Positions 8,125 through 16,982 of a stretch of 64,000 nucleotides of DNA are shown here, one piece after another. Made by a program: the position numbers and the translations under genes. The number at the start of each line of letters is the position of its first letter. Position 1 is the stretch's first letter. The notes below the pieces were generated by a model, which saw only the letters and a list, made by a program, of their open reading frames with translations, was not told the origin of the DNA and did no database searches. Origin of the DNA: Streptomyces sp. NBC_01445 (GTDB lineage: Bacteria; Actinomycetota; Actinomycetes; Streptomycetales; Streptomycetaceae); the NCBI RefSeq assembly GCF_035918235.1, contig NZ_CP109486.1, positions 310,001 through 374,000 on the forward strand, in the 5' to 3' direction.

Positions 8125-9720
8125 GTGGAAGAAGTAGTCCTCCGGCTGGAGGAGTTGCTGTTCCCGTCGATCGCGGACGTGGCGGTGGTGGCGGTGGACG
8201 TGAACAACGAGACGGTGCGGGTCGAGGCCCGCGGTACCGCGTCCGGTTGGGCGTGTCCGGGCTGCGGGAGCTGGTCGAGTCGAACTCATAGCTCCTACCT
8301 GCGGTTTCCGGCAGATGTTCCCAGCGCGGGGCTTCGGGTAGTGCTGTGTCTGCGAGTCCGACGGTTCGCCTGCCGGGTCGCCTCGTGCCCGCGGCAGACG
8401 TTCGTTGAGCAGGTACCGGGACTGACCCGGAGGTACGGCCGGTGGACCGAGCGTCTGCGTTCGACGCTGGCGGCGGTCGGACTCGCCCTTGCTGGTCGTG
8501 CGGGCGCCAGGATGGCGGGTGTGTTCGGGGTGTCCGTCAGCCGCAGCACGGTGCTGCGGATGGTCGAAGCGCTGCCCGAACCGGATCTGCCGGCCCCGCG
8601 AGTGGTCGGCGTCGATGAGTACGCGACGCGCAAGGGCCGCCACTACGGCACCGTGCTGGTCGACGTTGAGACGCGACGGCCGGTTGACCTGCCGGACCGG
8701 GAGGCATCGAGCCTTGCCGCCTGGCTTGCCGAAAGGCCAGGGATCGAGATTGTCTGCCGGGACCGAGCCCCGTTCTTTGCCGAAGGCGCCACCGTTGGCG
8801 CACCCCAAGCGGTGCAGGTCGCGGACCGCTGGCACCTCTGGCACAACCTCAGCGAAGCCGCCGAACGTTGTGTCGCCGAGCATCGGGGCTGCTTGCGTGG
8901 CAGCGCGCCCGACCCGCCCCAACAGGTCAAGGGACCGGAAGAACCGGCTGACCCCACCAGCTCGCCGTGGCCGACGGGCCACCGGTTCGCCGACAGAACC
9001 CGGGCCAACCACGCCGCCGTCCATTCGCTGCTCGCCGCTGGTAACAGCCGCCGCTCAATCCAACGTCAGCTCGGCATGACTTACCGCACGGTCAAACTCC
9101 TTGCCGACGCCACCACCCCGGAGGACCTCTTCCACGGCCAGTGGCAGGGCCGCCCTTCTGTCCTCGACGAGTACAGGCCCTACCTGGACGACCGCTGGAA
9201 CCAGGGGTGCACCAACGCCTGGAAGGCATGGGAGGAGATCGTGCCACTCGGCTACAAAGGCAGCTACCAGCGAGTTCGCGCCTACTTCCGCACCAAGCGC
9301 CTCTCGGCCGACCCGGTCACCGCACCCCCGCCCGCACCCCGCACCGTCGCCGGCTGGATCCTCCGGCGCCCCGAGTCCCTCTCCGAGGGCGAACAGCTCC
9401 GGCTCAAGGCCGTCCTGGCCCACTGCCCCGAACTGGAAGCCCTCACCAGACACGTCCGTTCGTTCGCTCAGATCCTCACTGAGCGACAGGGCCAACGGCT
9501 GCCCGAGTGGCTCGATGCCGTCCGCCAAGATGACCTGCCCGGTCTCCACACCCTCGCCGCTGGCATCGACCGCGACCGTGACGCCGTCGTCGCCGGCCTC
9601 ACCCTGCCCTGGAGCTCCGGAGTCGTGGAAGGGCACGTCAACCGCATCAAGATGCTCAAACGCCAGATGTTCGGCCGAGCCGGCTTCGACCTCCTCCGGA
9701 AGCGCGTTCTCTTGGCGTGA
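8125..9720 (+). CDS. ISL3 family transposase
   Basis: Full-length 531-residue transposase from GTG 8125. The N-terminal zinc ribbon (CPGCGSW, then a CRVASC pair) and an HTH region precede the DDE domain. Likely catalytic residues are D164 (VGVDEYATRKG), D234 (VADRWHLWHNL) and E502 (SSGVVEGHVNRIKMLKRQM). The insertion between D234 and E502 is family-typical. The frame is intact to the stop, 120 bases in from the left inverted repeat. It should act in trans on the terminal repeats of this element, and perhaps on related short ends elsewhere in the genome. Confidence 0.93.
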   Translation: MEEVVLRLEELLFPSIADVAVVAVDVNNETVRVEARGTASGWACPGCGSWSSRTHSSYLRFPADVPSAGLRVVLCLRVRRFACRVASCPRQTFVEQVPGLTRRYGRWTERLRSTLAAVGLALAGRAGARMAGVFGVSVSRSTVLRMVEALPEPDLPAPRVVGVDEYATRKGRHYGTVLVDVETRRPVDLPDREASSLAAWLAERPGIEIVCRDRAPFFAEGATVGAPQAVQVADRWHLWHNLSEAAERCVAEHRGCLRGSAPDPPQQVKGPEEPADPTSSPWPTGHRFADRTRANHAAVHSLLAAGNSRRSIQRQLGMTYRTVKLLADATTPEDLFHGQWQGRPSVLDEYRPYLDDRWNQGCTNAWKAWEEIVPLGYKGSYQRVRAYFRTKRLSADPVTAPPPAPRTVAGWILRRPESLSEGEQLRLKAVLAHCPELEALTRHVRSFAQILTERQGQRLPEWLDAVRQDDLPGLHTLAAGIDRDRDAVVAGLTLPWSSGVVEGHVNRIKMLKRQMFGRAGFDLLRKRVLLA

Positions 9721-9776
9721 AGAGCCCCGGGAGAAATTGCTAGGCGGGCTGGACCGCCCGAGGCGAGAATGACGCG

Positions 9777-10427
9777 GTGTTGATCGTGAATGCCGTCCTG
9801 GAAACCCCAGACACCGTTGACTTCTCTTTCTGGCCAGTGGCTGACCTGCCTCCGTACCAGTTCATGGCTCTGTCAGGCAGTATGTCCCCGCTCGAAGTCG
9901 GCAGCGCGCTGGCGATGCTTGCTGACTTCAACTCGCAGACAGGTGACGACGATCGCCCCTTGATGGACGCCAGCGAGGCGATTCGCCGCCTGCTGGAGAC
10001 AGACAAGGTCATCGCACCAGGAGGCTTGCGCGTCCACGACACCCGAACCAACGTCACCGTCCGGCCAGGATGTTGTTGTGGCCTGGAGGACTGGCGCGAG
10101 TGGCTCGACATCGCAGACGGCGAGACCCTGTGGCTCGGACATGACCCTTCACCAAGGCTTGAGCATGCCGACGAGGTCTTGCAGCTGTGGCCGGACATCG
10201 GCGACGCTCAAGAAACTCCTTCCGGGCAGCCCATCGAGATCGTGGTGGGTGACCTACCGGGGATCCTGCATACCGTGCAGGAGGGACTGCAAGGCTTTCT
10301 CTATCTCACCAAGCAGTGGGCCACTCACCATGTTCCGGCTCTCGCCGAGGACCTGGCAGCCAGACTCGACGAAGATCTGGCCATCAATGCACCACTGCCG
10401 GGTACCAGTGGCCAGCACGCACCGTAA
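9777..10427 (+). CDS. Hypothetical passenger protein inside the ISL3 element, 216 aa
   Basis: The frame starts at GTG 9777 and ends 26 bases before the right end of the element. The protein is acidic and has a conserved core GCCCGLEDWREWLDIADG.TLWLGHDPSP. An N-terminal region (FSFWPVADLPPYQFMALSG) and a helical tail (GFLYLTKQWATHHVPALAEDLAARLDEDLAI) flank it. I have the impression that similar stand-alone proteins occur in Streptomyces, with no known function. It has no transposase, regulator or resistance motif. Lying between the transposase and the right terminal repeat, it would move with the element. Confidence 0.75.
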   Translation: MLIVNAVLETPDTVDFSFWPVADLPPYQFMALSGSMSPLEVGSALAMLADFNSQTGDDDRPLMDASEAIRRLLETDKVIAPGGLRVHDTRTNVTVRPGCCCGLEDWREWLDIADGETLWLGHDPSPRLEHADEVLQLWPDIGDAQETPSGQPIEIVVGDLPGILHTVQEGLQGFLYLTKQWATHHVPALAEDLAARLDEDLAINAPLPGTSGQHAP

Positions 10428-10453
10428 CCGATCACGAAATCTGTGCCAGAGCC

Positions 10454-10461
10454 CGAGTTTT
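10454..10461 (+). repeat. Right 8-bp target-site duplication of the ISL3 element
   Basis: CGAGTTTT, identical to 7997-8004. Confidence 0.9.
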
Positions 10462-10640
10462 GACAGCACTGGGGTACTTGCCAGTGCAGCATCGGGATGC
10501 TCCTGGTGAAAGGTCCTGCATGCCGCAGATGTCGAAGGCGCTTCGACGCGGTGTGCGGCGGCCGCTGGTGGCGGGACTTCTTCACCGGCGACCATGATGC
10601 GACGGATGCGGTGGTGACGCTGCCCGTCGTATCTTGACTT

Positions 10641-11449
10641 GAGACTCCGATCCGGTCGATGTGCTCCCCGATTATCGCGAAGCGGGAGCTGTCGATCTGT
10701 TTGTAGGTGCCACCCCAGTACCTGACGGTCCCGAGTGGGTTGATGCCGGGGTCGTTCGCCCTGATCGTGGCTTGGTCGCCGCCGGAACCGCCGAAGTGGG
10801 AATAGGCCACGTAGCCAATTCTTTGGTTGTTCCAGTCCATGTAGTAGTCGCTACCCGGACAGTGGCCAGCAGTGAGTGTGTAGATCGTTCCCGAGGAGTT
10901 CTTGGTGTTGAACCCGGCAGTGCAACGATAGCCGTCGGATGTAATGCCATTGCCGCCGCGGAGGTCGGTGGACTTGAACTTCAGCGTGCTTCTGATCCGG
11001 TCGATGTGTATCGCACCCGGATGAGCAGCCACCACTTTTTCGATCCGGGCCCGGCTGTCGCTGGGCGCTCCGTCGAAGATCTTGACGGACACCTGGTTGG
11101 TATCCGGCTTGACGCCCCAGGCCGTATTGGGAATGCCCCCCAGCCGGTCGAGTTCGCGGTGGATGGATGCAAGTTCAGCCTTGCTGCGCGTCACCACTTT
11201 CGAGATCCCGCCCGCGTCCCGTACGGTCTGCGCCGCCGCCGGGTCGCTGACCGCGATCACGATGCGCCCCTCCTTGTAGTACACGCCGCCTGTCCAGTCG
11301 GCCCCGAGTCTGCCCTCCAGTGCTTGCGCTTTGACGGGGTCAGTGAGCGGCTTCGGGGTGTTATCGGCGGATGCCGTGACTGTCGAGGCGACCGTGACCA
11401 GGAGTGTGGCAGGGAGGACCTTTGCAAGTTACTTCCATGCACGCTGCAT
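10641..11449 (-). pseudogene. Streptogrisin/alpha-lytic-type S1 serine protease, broken
   Basis: From ATG 11447-11449 the sequence encodes a signal peptide interrupted at codon 7 by TAA (MQRAWK-stop-LAKVLPATLLVTVA). A propeptide follows (ALEGRLGADWTGGVYYKEGR..VVAAHPGAIHI). The mature domain begins with the His motif LTAGHC and continues through GGDQATIRAND and KQIDSSRF. Homology stops near EHIDRIG; the GDSGG catalytic serine region is missing. Secreted proteases of this type degrade extracellular protein. The early stop and the lost C-terminus both argue it is dead. A GTG at 11284 could start a shorter frame but would lack export. Confidence 0.7.
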
Positions 11450-11741
11450 TGTGCGCCTCCAGGGAGTCTTCACGCTAAAGGAATGGGCGTTCGAATTGGG
11501 GCGCATGTGACTCTACGCGGAGACGTGACCATTGATGCTTGGTGTGAGACAAGTGGGAGCTGACGCTCCGAATTCTGGCGAGATGAGGCTGAGCCTCCCG
11601 AGATGCGTACGAAGTTGGCAGACAGTCAGATGTGACTCATGAAAGGGCCTCGGCGCGACAGCCACCGTGCCGCAGGTGCCCTGAGCCGAGGACGCTGCCA
11701 GGCTGGACACACGAACGGCGTCGTTCACGGACAATGCCGGG

Positions 11742-11815
11742 ATGACCCGACCCAGAATCCGTGTCGCCGCATATGCGATCCGGCATCGCGCCGTTCCCGA
11801 ACTGCTGGTTCGCCG
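11742..11815 (+). pseudogene. N-terminal NUDIX hydrolase fragment
   Basis: From ATG 11742 the frame reads MTRPRIRVAAYAIRHRAVPELLV, typical of the first beta strands of Streptomyces NUDIX proteins. It then leaves the family. The NUDIX box itself is absent. It is a short relic abutting the next fragment. Confidence 0.35.
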
Positions 11816-11823
11816 AGGCCGGC

Positions 11824-12285
11824 ATGGGGGTGCGGCCGGGGGCGGTTCAGGTGCCGGAGCCCCCCATCGGCGCCGTGCGTCAGGCTCTCGTCTGGGCGCT
11901 TGAGAAGTCGGTGTCCCACCGGCTGGTGGAGCTCGCTCGCAGCGCGGCCGGGACGGGTGAGGAAGGGCAGGACGCGCTGTATGCGACCGCGGGCCGGCTC
12001 GTGGCGCCGCGCCGCGGGGCGGCGAACCCCGCCCTGGTGCGCGCAGCGCTCGAAACCGGCGAGGACGTGCCGGTGGAGGCCGAGGGCCCAGACTCCAGGA
12101 GCATGGTGCACGTGGTCGCGGCGATCGGTCTGGGAGTGGAAGAAGTGGGGGCGGACGCACTGGCCGAGGCGTTCGCCGCGTTCGGCATGTACGGCCTGAC
12201 GGTCGAGGACTGGGCGCAGATGCTGGGGGCGGCCGAGCGCGGCGAGAAACCGGCGGTGGACTGGGGGCCGTTGGAGCGGCACGCG
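11824..12285 (+). CDS. Unrecognised protein, truncated at its 3' end by IS110 sequence
   Basis: The frame from ATG 11824 (MGVRPGAVQVPEPPIG) has natural composition: VRQALVWALEKSVSHRLVELARSAAG, then repeated Ala/Glu/Gly-rich helices and a segment FGMYGLTVEDWAQMLGAAERGE. Around 12285 it runs into IS110 transposase sequence, so its own C-terminus is lost. A GTG further upstream (11761) would add residues out of a NUDIX fragment and is unlikely. Function unknown; probably a remnant. Confidence 0.4.
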
Positions 12286-12878
12286 CTACGACCAAAGGCC
12301 CCACGGATGGCCGAGCGGCTGGTCGAGGACATCTTCACCGCACTCGACAACCAGACAAAGTCGTGGTTCCGGGCACGGATGCAGCCGCGGTGATCGTGCC
12401 CAAACTCGCGGCGAACCTCACCGCCCTGCTCGACCAGCGCAAGCAACTCGCCTCCAGCATCGAGGAGTTGCTCGCCTCGCACCCTCTTTCCGAGCTCCTG
12501 ACGCCGATGCCGGGGATAGGCGTCAGGACCGGAGCCAGGATTCTCATCGACGTCGGTGACGGATCTGCCTTCCCCACCGCCGGGCACCTCGCCGCCTATG
12601 CCGGACTCGCCCCGGTGACCAGGCGGTCCGGGTCCTCGATCCGCGGCGAAAGTCCGTCCCGTCGAGGCAACAAGCACCTCAAACGAGCATTCTTCCTGGC
12701 CGCGTTCGCCTCGCTCGCCGACCCTGCATCCCGGGCCTACTACGAGCGGAAGAAGACCGAGGGAAAACGGCACAAGCAGGCCCTGATGTGTCTCGCCCGC
12801 CGCCGCGTCGACGTGCTCTTCGCCATGCTCCGCGACGGCACGTTCTTCCAACCCCACACCGTCCCCCAAACCGCCTGA
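12286..12878 (+). pseudogene. IS110 family transposase, 3' part, frameshifted
   Basis: Sequence starts abruptly inside the transposase (ALRPKAPRMAERLVEDIFTAL). It needs a frame change near 12350-12362 to continue as VVPGTDAAAVIVPKLAANLTALLDQR. The C-terminal transposase_20 region follows: TPMPGIGVRTGARILIDVGDG.FPTAGHLAAYAGLAP, RGNKHLKRAFFLAAFASL. The N-terminal RuvC-like DEDD domain is missing. The element's right end probably lies about 50 bases past the stop (near 12930). Confidence 0.75.
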
Positions 12879-13099
12879 ACCAGCACAGAACAAACGCCCC
12901 GCCCCTTGACGAAAGAGATAGGGGCACCCCCCAGCGCGGGAACCCTCAACTCCCCAGCACCGCCTCCATCCCCCCCGGGCGATCGGCCCGCGAACCCACC
13001 CCCCGTGATGTCCCCGCGGTTCGCCGCCGCGTCCTCGACGACCACGGCGACGGCCACCGCGCAGCTCGGGCGGCGGGCCGCCTACAGCGGGCCGACTCG

Positions 13100-13429
13100 A
13101 TGGAGGTCTACAACTACCTGGTCGTCGGCAAGTACAGCTGGGTCCCTGACGATGCTCACCCCGGCCCCGCAGCCGCTGAGATGGAGAACCTGCTCATCCA
13201 CTGGCTCAAGGACTGGATGCTGTGCCTGGACATCGAGTGCGGACTGCGTACTGCATCGGCTGTACGGCACAGTGACCTCCTACGAGCCCGAGCCGGCCGG
13301 GTGGGGTTCTCCCCCGCGGGCGGCCACCCGGCCATCTCCGTGCCCGTCCACCAGATCGTCGCGCTCACCGGCGACCGGCAGCGGCGCAGCGACGGACAGG
13401 TGCCCGCCCACGAGCCGTACGAAGAGTAG
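13100..13429 (+). CDS. Doubtful hypothetical ORF, about 109 aa
   Basis: The first 45 residues (MEVYNYLVVGKYSWVPDDAH...MENLLIHWLKDWMLCLDIE) look natural. Composition then becomes atypical and another frame looks as good, suggesting a frame error near 13245. No ribosome site is evident and no family is recognised. Probably another remnant. Confidence 0.25.
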   Translation: MEVYNYLVVGKYSWVPDDAHPGPAAAEMENLLIHWLKDWMLCLDIECGLRTASAVRHSDLLRARAGRVGFSPAGGHPAISVPVHQIVALTGDRQRRSDGQVPAHEPYEE

Positions 13430-13766
13430 AAGGCCGTCCGCCTCGGCCGCGAGGGCGGAGCGTTGGGGCCGATCCAGGCGATGTTCGTGTCCGTCAGATG
13501 TTGAACCGACCGGCTGATGGACGAGCACGGCGCCGACAAGATCTCGTAGTAGATGGTCCGGCCGGGCCCGCTGCTGTGGCCCCATCGACGCTCCGGATGG
13601 CACCGGTCGGTTCTTACGCCTCGAAGGGCTACCGGCCGGCTCCGACGAGCTCTGAAACCTCGGACTTCTGTGATGCGGATCACAGGAAGATTCGGGGGAT
13701 GCGTTGTCGGATCGGGTCCGTGCCGGGACCGAGAGGAGAAGGATTTTCCCCGACAAGGAGGCACCC
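13430..13766. other. Unassigned gap before the 310-aa hypothetical gene
   Basis: About 340 bases. Open frames on both strands lack natural composition. The last 15 bases carry the strong ribosome site AAGGAGG for the next gene. Confidence 0.35.
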
Positions 13767-14699
13767 GTGGCCACCGAGGACCCGACGCCCAGTTACACCA
13801 TGGTCGAGGATGACGGCTCTGTTCACACCGACTTGGCGGAGCGGATCAGCCAGTTCGGCTGTGACACGGATACCGGCGCGGCGGTCACGGCCTTGTTCCC
13901 GGCCCACTGGAGCGGGAACACCGGCGACCTCGTGACCCTCCGGGAGGACGGGAGTGTCGCCTTCGATATGGACGGCACGTTCGACCTGCCGGAGCCGTTC
14001 GACCGTGTCGCCCCTCCCATGATGATCACCACCACCACCGGCATGGCGGTGCTCAAGGCCGACCACCCCGCCAACCAGACCATCGAGTCCGGGTTCCGGT
14101 CTCTGAACATCCCGGTCCCCGACGTGATCCAGGCGCTGAGCGCCCGCGAGGCCGCCCTCGCCGGCGACGGATCCACGATCCACTCCTTCAGGTCGGAGGT
14201 GCTGGGGATGTGGAGCGGATGGAATGAGCCAGTCTCCACCGCCTTGCTCGGCAACTGGGCGGACCCTCTCTACGACCGAGGTCACCTGACCCCTGATGCC
14301 CTGAGCAAGCTGAGGTCAGAGGCCAGTGTCATCCACCGGCAACTCACCCCGGTCTGGCGCCACAAGGTCAACCGGTCGCGGCTGCTGCTGCTCGACACCC
14401 CGCTCGGCGACGGGCTGACCCTGTACGACCTGGTCCCTGAACAGGCCGCCCCCGGCACCGGAGTCGAGGCTGGCTTTGAGGACCCGCGCCTGGCCGAGAT
14501 TCTGGAGGCCCTCTCCCCGGCCGAGCGAGCGGTGACTCTCGCCCTCGCCACCCCTGGGGTCACCACCTGGGCCGATGCGGCCATCGCCGCTGCGCAGCCG
14601 GAGATTCAGGGCGGGCGGGTCCGCCGGAAGGTGAAGCGGCTCGCTGCGCGCAGCCTCGGCCGCTCTCCAGCGGCCGAGGCGACCACGGTGAGCGGCTGA
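13767..14699 (+). CDS. Hypothetical protein, 310 aa
   Basis: GTG 13767 follows AAGGAGG. The N-terminal half is beta-rich and acidic (DDGSVHTDLAERISQFG, VTLREDGSVAFDMDGTFDLPEPF). The C-terminal half is helical (LRSEASVIHRQLTPVWRHKVNRSRLLLLDTPLG, ILEALSPAERAVTLALATPGVTTWADAA) and ends with a basic region RRKVKRLAARSLGR. The ALSPAERAV..LA..GV segment is reminiscent of an HTH, as in sigma-like or AsiA-type helices, so DNA binding is possible but unproven. Its stop shares bases with the next gene's ATG, so the pair is translationally coupled. Confidence 0.7.
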   Translation: MATEDPTPSYTMVEDDGSVHTDLAERISQFGCDTDTGAAVTALFPAHWSGNTGDLVTLREDGSVAFDMDGTFDLPEPFDRVAPPMMITTTTGMAVLKADHPANQTIESGFRSLNIPVPDVIQALSAREAALAGDGSTIHSFRSEVLGMWSGWNEPVSTALLGNWADPLYDRGHLTPDALSKLRSEASVIHRQLTPVWRHKVNRSRLLLLDTPLGDGLTLYDLVPEQAAPGTGVEAGFEDPRLAEILEALSPAERAVTLALATPGVTTWADAAIAAAQPEIQGGRVRRKVKRLAARSLGRSPAAEATTVSG

Positions 14700-14938
14700 T
14701 GAGCGCCCCCGACTCCGTCTCATCGCGCCCGGCCCAGTGTCGGGAGGTGGTGTTGCGGATCGCCCTGCCGAGCATTCCGGCCTGCACCGCGGTACTCGGC
14801 ACCGGCAGCGTCGGCGCTGCCCTGGTCCACGGCATCATCCCGGCAGCATCCCCGCTCGTGTGGCCGCTCGTGGTCCTCGCCCTCGGCACGATGGCGTATG
14901 ACATCGGGCTCCGTGCCCTGCGCCGCCGCGACGGCTGA
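14699..14938 (+). CDS. Small membrane protein, 79 aa, coupled to the upstream gene
   Basis: ATG 14699 overlaps the preceding stop codon (TGATG). The middle is hydrophobic (SIPACTAVLGTGSVGAALVHGIIPAA, then PLVWPLVVLALGTMAYDIGL), consistent with two membrane helices. A short basic tail RALRRRDG follows. Overlap with the 310-aa gene suggests they work together; function unknown. Confidence 0.65.
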   Translation: MSAPDSVSSRPAQCREVVLRIALPSIPACTAVLGTGSVGAALVHGIIPAASPLVWPLVVLALGTMAYDIGLRALRRRDG

Positions 14939-15353
14939 CCACGCTGCCGGACGGCAACGAGGTCCCTTCCCGGCCTGGGTGAGTGCGGCCCACCCCGCGC
15001 TTACCGCACCCTGGGCCTGGCGCTCGCGACGCTGGGCCTGGACCACGTTGTGCTCGGCCAGCTCCAGCTTGTGCTGAGCCTCCGTGCCCGCCGCCTCGGC
15101 GGCGCGGTGCTGGCGCTCACGCTGAAGACCGGACAACTGGCCGACTTCTTCCGCGCGCCCACTGTCCAGGAGCAGTTCGACCACGCGGCGGCAGCGCGGG
15201 CCGCCTGGCAGGCGCCAGCCCGCTGGAGACGGCTTCGGCCGGACCGGTCGGCTCACTGCGCACGAATGGCAGGAGCCGCGCGTCCTCATCCGGTGTATCG
15301 CCGTCCCGGTACGAGGGGATGCTGTCCTTCTCGGGGCACACGGGAGAGGGCTG
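14939..15353. other. Gap with a possible minus-strand coiled-coil remnant
   Basis: About 415 bases. On the minus strand, around 14990-15190, a frame reads RRVVELLLDSGRAEEVGQLSG and then ELAEHNVVQAQRRERQAQGAV, which looks like a coiled-coil protein. It has no convincing start, and the frame continues into unnatural sequence at both ends. The complementary frame on the plus strand is also open, as expected for antisense of a helical protein. I do not call a gene. Confidence 0.3.
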
Positions 15354-16613
15354 ATGGGGTACACCGCTGTGCATGCGGGCTGGGGCCGGCTGGATGCGTC
15401 GCTGGACGATCTCGGTTGTGGCCGGTCCTGGGCGGACGTCCACCGTGTGAAGGGGCTGGAGCTTGGGTGTCCGGAGTGCCAGGGAAGGGTGTTCGCGCGC
15501 GTCTCCCCGCACCGTGCCAGGCACTTCTACCACCAGGTGCGGCCGCTCGATTGCGCGTTGGCGAACGAGTCGCCGGAGCATCACCTGCTGAAGCTGGAGC
15601 TGGCCACCGCCGCCCGGGCGGCGGGCTTCAGAGCTGAGCTGGAGGTCGGCAACGAGGCCCGGACCTGGCGTGCCGACGTGCTGGTCTTCGATGGGCAGGA
15701 CCGGCCGTTCATGGCGCTGGAGGCGCAGTTGTCACCGATGACGCCGCAGGACGCGCGGATGCGGACCGATCGCTACGCGGCCGACGGTGTGGCGGTGTGC
15801 TGGGTCTCGATGGAGAAACGGCCGTGGGAACGCGGCGTGCCCTCGTTACGGGTAGCGCCCCCCAGGAACCGCGGGGACGCATGGACGGTGCACCATGGCA
15901 TGGCGCGCTACACCTGGACCGCGCCGCACACGCTGAAGACGAAGGCGGCGTGGACCCACATCTCCTGCTCCCTCGAGGAGGCGATCCGGTGGATTCTTCA
16001 GGGACGGGTGCATGCCCATACCGGCCCGGACACCTCGGTGTGGTGGACCGCCCACTCCTACGTTCAACTAGCCATCGTCCGGGCCCGGCTGGAGGCCGAT
16101 GCCGAAGGCGTCATACAGGCGGCCGCCGCCGAGCAACGCCGACAGGCCGCACAGCAGCGGGCCGCTTCCGCCGAACAGCGCAGACTGGCCGCCGAGAACC
16201 GCCGGCTGGCCGCGGAGGAACAGACACGGGAACAGCGGGCGGAGCAGGAGCGGTTGACGGCCTTCTTCGAGCACGCGGGCATGGACGGCGCACTGTGGCC
16301 CGCGTTCATGCACATGGTCCGCTCCACCTCCGGCAAGGCGGTCGAGTGCGGCGCCCAGAGCCCTGCCCACGGCAACGGACTGCTCCTCTACAGCCGGCCG
16401 CACAAGCAGAGCGCGTTCCAACTGGCCGGCGTGGTGTGCCCCGACCCCTCAGCGCTCACCCGGTGGCCTGCGGATCTAACCATCCTGGTCCCCGGCCAGG
16501 CCTGGCTCTCCCGTATCGAGGCAGCAGCCCACACTTCGCTGAAAGTCGCCGTCTTGAACCCGGTCACCAAGCGCTGCACCTACAAGCGCGTCGGCCCCGG
16601 GCCGCGACGCTGA
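15354..16613 (+). CDS. CoiA-like competence/nuclease family protein, 419 aa
   Basis: ATG 15354 starts the frame. The N-terminal part has a Cys-containing segment (LGCPECQGRVFARVSPHRARHF). The CoiA-type core follows: SPEHHLLKLELATAARAAGF..ELEVGNEARTWRADVLVF, then MALEAQLSPMT. R-ADV and E-x-Q form a PD-(D/E)XK-like nuclease motif. A long Ala/Glu/Arg coiled coil follows (about 245-300, repeated EQRR.AA units), then a C-terminal domain. CoiA proteins act in DNA uptake and recombination in Firmicutes; in Streptomyces the role is unknown. It appears monocistronic. Confidence 0.75.
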   Translation: MGYTAVHAGWGRLDASLDDLGCGRSWADVHRVKGLELGCPECQGRVFARVSPHRARHFYHQVRPLDCALANESPEHHLLKLELATAARAAGFRAELEVGNEARTWRADVLVFDGQDRPFMALEAQLSPMTPQDARMRTDRYAADGVAVCWVSMEKRPWERGVPSLRVAPPRNRGDAWTVHHGMARYTWTAPHTLKTKAAWTHISCSLEEAIRWILQGRVHAHTGPDTSVWWTAHSYVQLAIVRARLEADAEGVIQAAAAEQRRQAAQQRAASAEQRRLAAENRRLAAEEQTREQRAEQERLTAFFEHAGMDGALWPAFMHMVRSTSGKAVECGAQSPAHGNGLLLYSRPHKQSAFQLAGVVCPDPSALTRWPADLTILVPGQAWLSRIEAAAHTSLKVAVLNPVTKRCTYKRVGPGPRR

Positions 16614-16722
16614 CAGGTCGGCCCCGGGCATGCGCGGCATCAGCTCCTGCGCGTGGGCGGCCATCCCCGAGCCCTTGACGGTTCCAGCCGCGCCCTGGTC
16701 AGACCTGTTGGGTTCGACAGAT

Positions 16723-16929
16723 CTAACCGACGCTGGCCTGCCTGGCCTCGTCCTGCGGGTCCGCTCGGCGTACGGGTCCGACCAGCACCTCGGCGTCCTG
16801 CAGGAGCCGGTCTACGGGGCGCCCTCTGAATCGCTCGGCACGCGGCGGCCCGCACGGGGCAGCGCTCCACTCCGCGGCTGCGGAGCTACGGAACAGGGCC
16901 CACTCGTTGAAGTTCTCGTCGCGGGGCAT
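16723..16929 (-). CDS. Small hypothetical protein, 68 aa
   Basis: Frame from ATG 16927-16929 (MPRDENFNEWALFRSSAAAEW) to TAG at 16723. It continues RAERFRGRPVDRLLQDAEVLVGPVRRADPQDEA. Third positions are nearly all G or C and composition is natural. No membrane segment or domain is seen. It lies between the CoiA-like gene and a membrane protein gene on the same strand as the latter. Confidence 0.45.
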   Translation of the reverse strand: MPRDENFNEWALFRSSAAAEWSAAPCGPPRAERFRGRPVDRLLQDAEVLVGPVRRADPQDEARQASVG

Positions 16930-16982
16930 AGCTCGAATGGTGCTCGAACGGACTACTTCGGAAGGCTCGAGACGATGTCGGG

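Larger units (their letters stand above)
8005..10453 (+). mobile_element. ISL3-family insertion sequence, complete, with passenger gene
   Basis: Left end 8005-8030 (GGCTCTGGCTCAAATTTCGT...) and right end 10431-10453 are imperfect inverted repeats (right end reads GGCTCTGGCACAGATTTCGT on the minus strand). The element is flanked on both sides by the 8-bp direct repeat CGAGTTTT (7997-8004 and 10454-10461). An 8-bp duplication is the rule for ISL3 elements. The 2449-bp element carries an uninterrupted transposase and a second gene, both in plus orientation. It looks recent and potentially active. Confidence 0.9.

Noticed and set aside
11513..12304. 263-residue minus-strand frame
   Set aside because: Pro/Arg/Ser-rich and opposite better supported plus-strand sequence.
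14720..15364. Minus-strand frame containing a coiled-coil-like stretch
   Set aside because: About 70 residues look natural, but there is no start, both ends are unnatural, and it overlaps the small membrane protein gene. Reported only as a gap note.
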